Source: Dictyoglomus sp. (lineage in GTDB: Bacteria; Dictyoglomota; Dictyoglomia; Dictyoglomales; Dictyoglomaceae). Taken from it: a stretch of 64,000 bases of DNA. Position numbers and translations under genes: made by a program. Below the pieces are notes generated by a model. The model saw only the letters and a program-made list of their open reading frames with translations, searched no databases and was not told the DNA's origin. The first letter of the stretch is position 1; every line of letters begins with the position of its first letter. The stretch covers positions 49,602 to 113,601 of the forward strand of contig JANXBZ010000003.1 of the NCBI GenBank assembly GCA_025060475.1, in the 5' to 3' direction. Shown piece by piece: positions 62,896 through 64,000 of this stretch.

Positions 62896-63304
62896 TCTTA
62901 AAGAGGGATTGACTAAGAAGGATAATGATAAATTAAAAATGTTCTTAAAAGAGATTTTAAGAAAAAAAGGGTTGTTACCAAAAAATTACGATATTTCTGT
63001 CGTTTTTGTAGATGATGAAAAAATAAGGGAATTAAACAAAAAATATAGAAATAAAGATAAACCTACTGATGTTCTATCTTTTAACTTGGGAAAAGATCCT
63101 AAAGGTAGAATTATAGGAGAGATATATATCTCTATATCTACAGCAGAGAAGCAATGTTTGGAAAATAATAGATCTCTATTAGATGAAATAGCTTTTCTCT
63201 CGCTACACGGTTTATTACACATATTAGGATATGATCATGAAAATTTATCTGAGAGAGAAAAAATGGATAAAGAAACACAAAATCTGTTAAAGTATTGGGT
63301 ATAA
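62876..63304 (+). CDS. ybeY: Endoribonuclease YbeY (rRNA maturation)
   Basis: 142 aa. Zinc motif SLHGLLHILGYDHE (HX3HX5H), and NKKYRNKDKPTDVLSF. Single-strand RNase in 16S 3' maturation and ribosome quality control. I chose GTG 62876, overlapping phoH by 20 bases; ATG 62852 adds eight poorly conserved residues. Confidence 0.92.
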   Translation: MSLEIYNLKEGLTKKDNDKLKMFLKEILRKKGLLPKNYDISVVFVDDEKIRELNKKYRNKDKPTDVLSFNLGKDPKGRIIGEIYISISTAEKQCLENNRSLLDEIAFLSLHGLLHILGYDHENLSEREKMDKETQNLLKYWV

Positions 63305-63307
63305 AAG

Positions 63308-63694
63308 ATGAAGACAAGAAATTTTAGTGAAAGTTTGAGATTTTCTATTGAGGGAATAATTTGGGGTTTGAAATATGAAAGGAATATAAAGATTCAGTTT
63401 TTTATAGGGTTATTAACTGTAATTGCTGGATTAATTTTTAAACTTACAGAATTAGAACTGTTATTAATTTTATTATGGACTGGATTAGTAATAAGTGCAG
63501 AATTTTTTAATACTGCTATAGAAAAGGCTTTAGATTCTTATGATGAGAATTTTTCTCCATCTATAAAGATTATAAAAGATTTATGTGCATCTGCAGTTTT
63601 TATTCTAGCTTTGTTTGCTACAATTTCAGGACTTATAATTTTTCTTCCTCGTTTAATTTCTTTTTTAAAAATAATAATATTCAGAGGAGTGTGA
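63308..63694 (+). CDS. dgkA: Diacylglycerol/undecaprenol kinase
   Basis: 128 aa, three transmembrane helices. FSIEGIIWGLKYERNIKIQ, and catalytic segment ISAEFFNTAIEKALDS with the E...N..E signature. Gram-positive-type DgkA members prefer undecaprenol. Sits between ybeY and a CNNM-like gene, as in Bacillus/Clostridia. Confidence 0.92.
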   Translation: MKTRNFSESLRFSIEGIIWGLKYERNIKIQFFIGLLTVIAGLIFKLTELELLLILLWTGLVISAEFFNTAIEKALDSYDENFSPSIKIIKDLCASAVFILALFATISGLIIFLPRLISFLKIIIFRGV

Positions 63695-63700
63695 AGGTAT

Positions 63701-64000
63701 CTGAATTTTATTCTCCTTTTGATTCTCCTATCTCTTTCAGCTTTTTTCTCTGCTTTAGAAACCTCGTTAGTTTCTTCTACAAAGATTAAACTTCATCATT
63801 TAGCTCTTGAGGGTAATAAGAGAGCAGAAAAGCTTCTTAATTTACTTCAAAACACTCAAGAAGTCTTAGCTACTATCTTAATTGCTAATAATCTTGTTAA
63901 TATTCTTATTGCATCTATTGTTACAAAAATTACCCTTAGTTATACTCAGAGTTATGGTATTTCAGTTGCTACTGGTTTTTCTACGTTTTTTATTGTAATA
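63701..64000 (+). CDS. CNNM/CorC-type transporter with DUF21 domain, 3' truncated by window
   Basis: Readable for 100 codons: LNFILLLILLSLSAFFSALETSLVSS-like opening (as LSLSAFFSALETSLVSS), then NKRAEKLLNLLQ and an IANNLVNILIAS helix. This is the DUF21 transmembrane domain of magnesium/cobalt transporter-like proteins; CBS and CorC domains would follow outside. The frame closes at TGA 63692-63694. The first plausible start is CTG 63701, with a gaggag SD 11 bases upstream; the first TTG is 63719. Confidence 0.75.
   Translation, partial: MNFILLLILLSLSAFFSALETSLVSSTKIKLHHLALEGNKRAEKLLNLLQNTQEVLATILIANNLVNILIASIVTKITLSYTQSYGISVATGFSTFFIVI

Noticed and set aside
63583-63789. Short alternative-frame protein overlapping dgkA and the CNNM-like gene
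   Set aside because: It has no family resemblance and lies out of frame with two recognised genes.
1-64000. CRISPR array, prophage, transposase or integrase
   Set aside because: No direct-repeat/spacer pattern or mobile-element protein motif was seen anywhere in the window.

Overview
The window is AT-rich bacterial chromosome with almost no non-coding space; no stretch above 300 bases lacks a gene. The picture is a thermophilic, strictly bacterial, diderm-type anaerobe. tRNA stems are almost pure G:C. Lys/Glu-rich proteins are encoded by A/T-rich codons, and ribosomal proteins L33 and S18 keep their zinc cysteines. Gene order is Clostridia-like (efp-accBC-asp23-nusB-dxs-tlyA-nadK-recN; rpsF-ssb-rpsR-yybS-rplI-dnaB), yet an outer-membrane secretin and a Wza-like exporter are present. 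From memory this best fits Dictyoglomus; that assignment is inference, not a search result. I see no IS element, phage, integrase or CRISPR array.

Layout. 1-1963: 3' part of a secretin with tandem N-domains. 1976-13835 (+): a long run of tightly packed housekeeping genes (M24 peptidase, efp, accB, accC, Asp23/AmaP/DUF2273 envelope module, nusB, dxs, tlyA, nadK, recN, nudF, ald). 13838-14722 (-): hslO. 14856-17013 (+): polar amino-acid ABC importer. 16996-20643 (-): serS, a membrane hydrolase-like gene and a six-S1-domain ribosomal protein S1. 20731-25636 (+): tRNA Thr-Tyr-fMet-Thr, tuf, rpmG, tRNA-Trp, secE, nusG, rplK, rplA, L10 leader with attenuator, rplJ, rplL. 25653-33276 (-): an aspartate-family amino-acid operon read as ilvE-lysA-hom-thrC-thrB-asd-lysC. 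33440-37216 (+): rpsF-ssb-rpsR-DUF2232-rplI-dnaB. 37321-42622 (+): MglB/MglA switch pair, five-SLBB polysaccharide exporter, Wzz-like protein and galE. 42643-43457: smpB directly abutting ssrA (tmRNA). 43481-46986: amidase, murI, M20 peptidase. 46999-55436: B12-dependent glutamate mutase (S, L, E), methylaspartate ammonia-lyase, AtuA-like protein plus DUF4387, two-subunit class I hydratase and a P-loop protein. 55433-58666: rph, rdgB, ridA, rhomboid, ClpP-class membrane protease. 58731-64000: CIRCE-hrcA, rsmE, mtaB, rpsU, phoH, ybeY, dgkA and the start of a CNNM/CorC-type gene cut by the window edge.

The most interesting block is 46999-55436. It encodes glutamate to 3-methylaspartate to mesaconate, and by inference to citramalate through the fumarase-like pair. 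It carries two conserved proteins of unknown chemistry (AtuA-like and DUF4387) and an uncharacterised P-loop protein in one translationally coupled operon. No citramalate lyase is visible, so these proteins may complete the route in an unrecognised way. Other unusual signals: a sharp codon-usage discontinuity shared by tuf and the first 570 bases of the window; a tRNA-Trp whose first two bases are the last two bases of the rpmG stop codon; an apparently leaderless smpB; an SD-burying hairpin after rpsR; a CIRCE operator that contains the hrcA Shine-Dalgarno; and two genes that seem to start at AUU and CUG.
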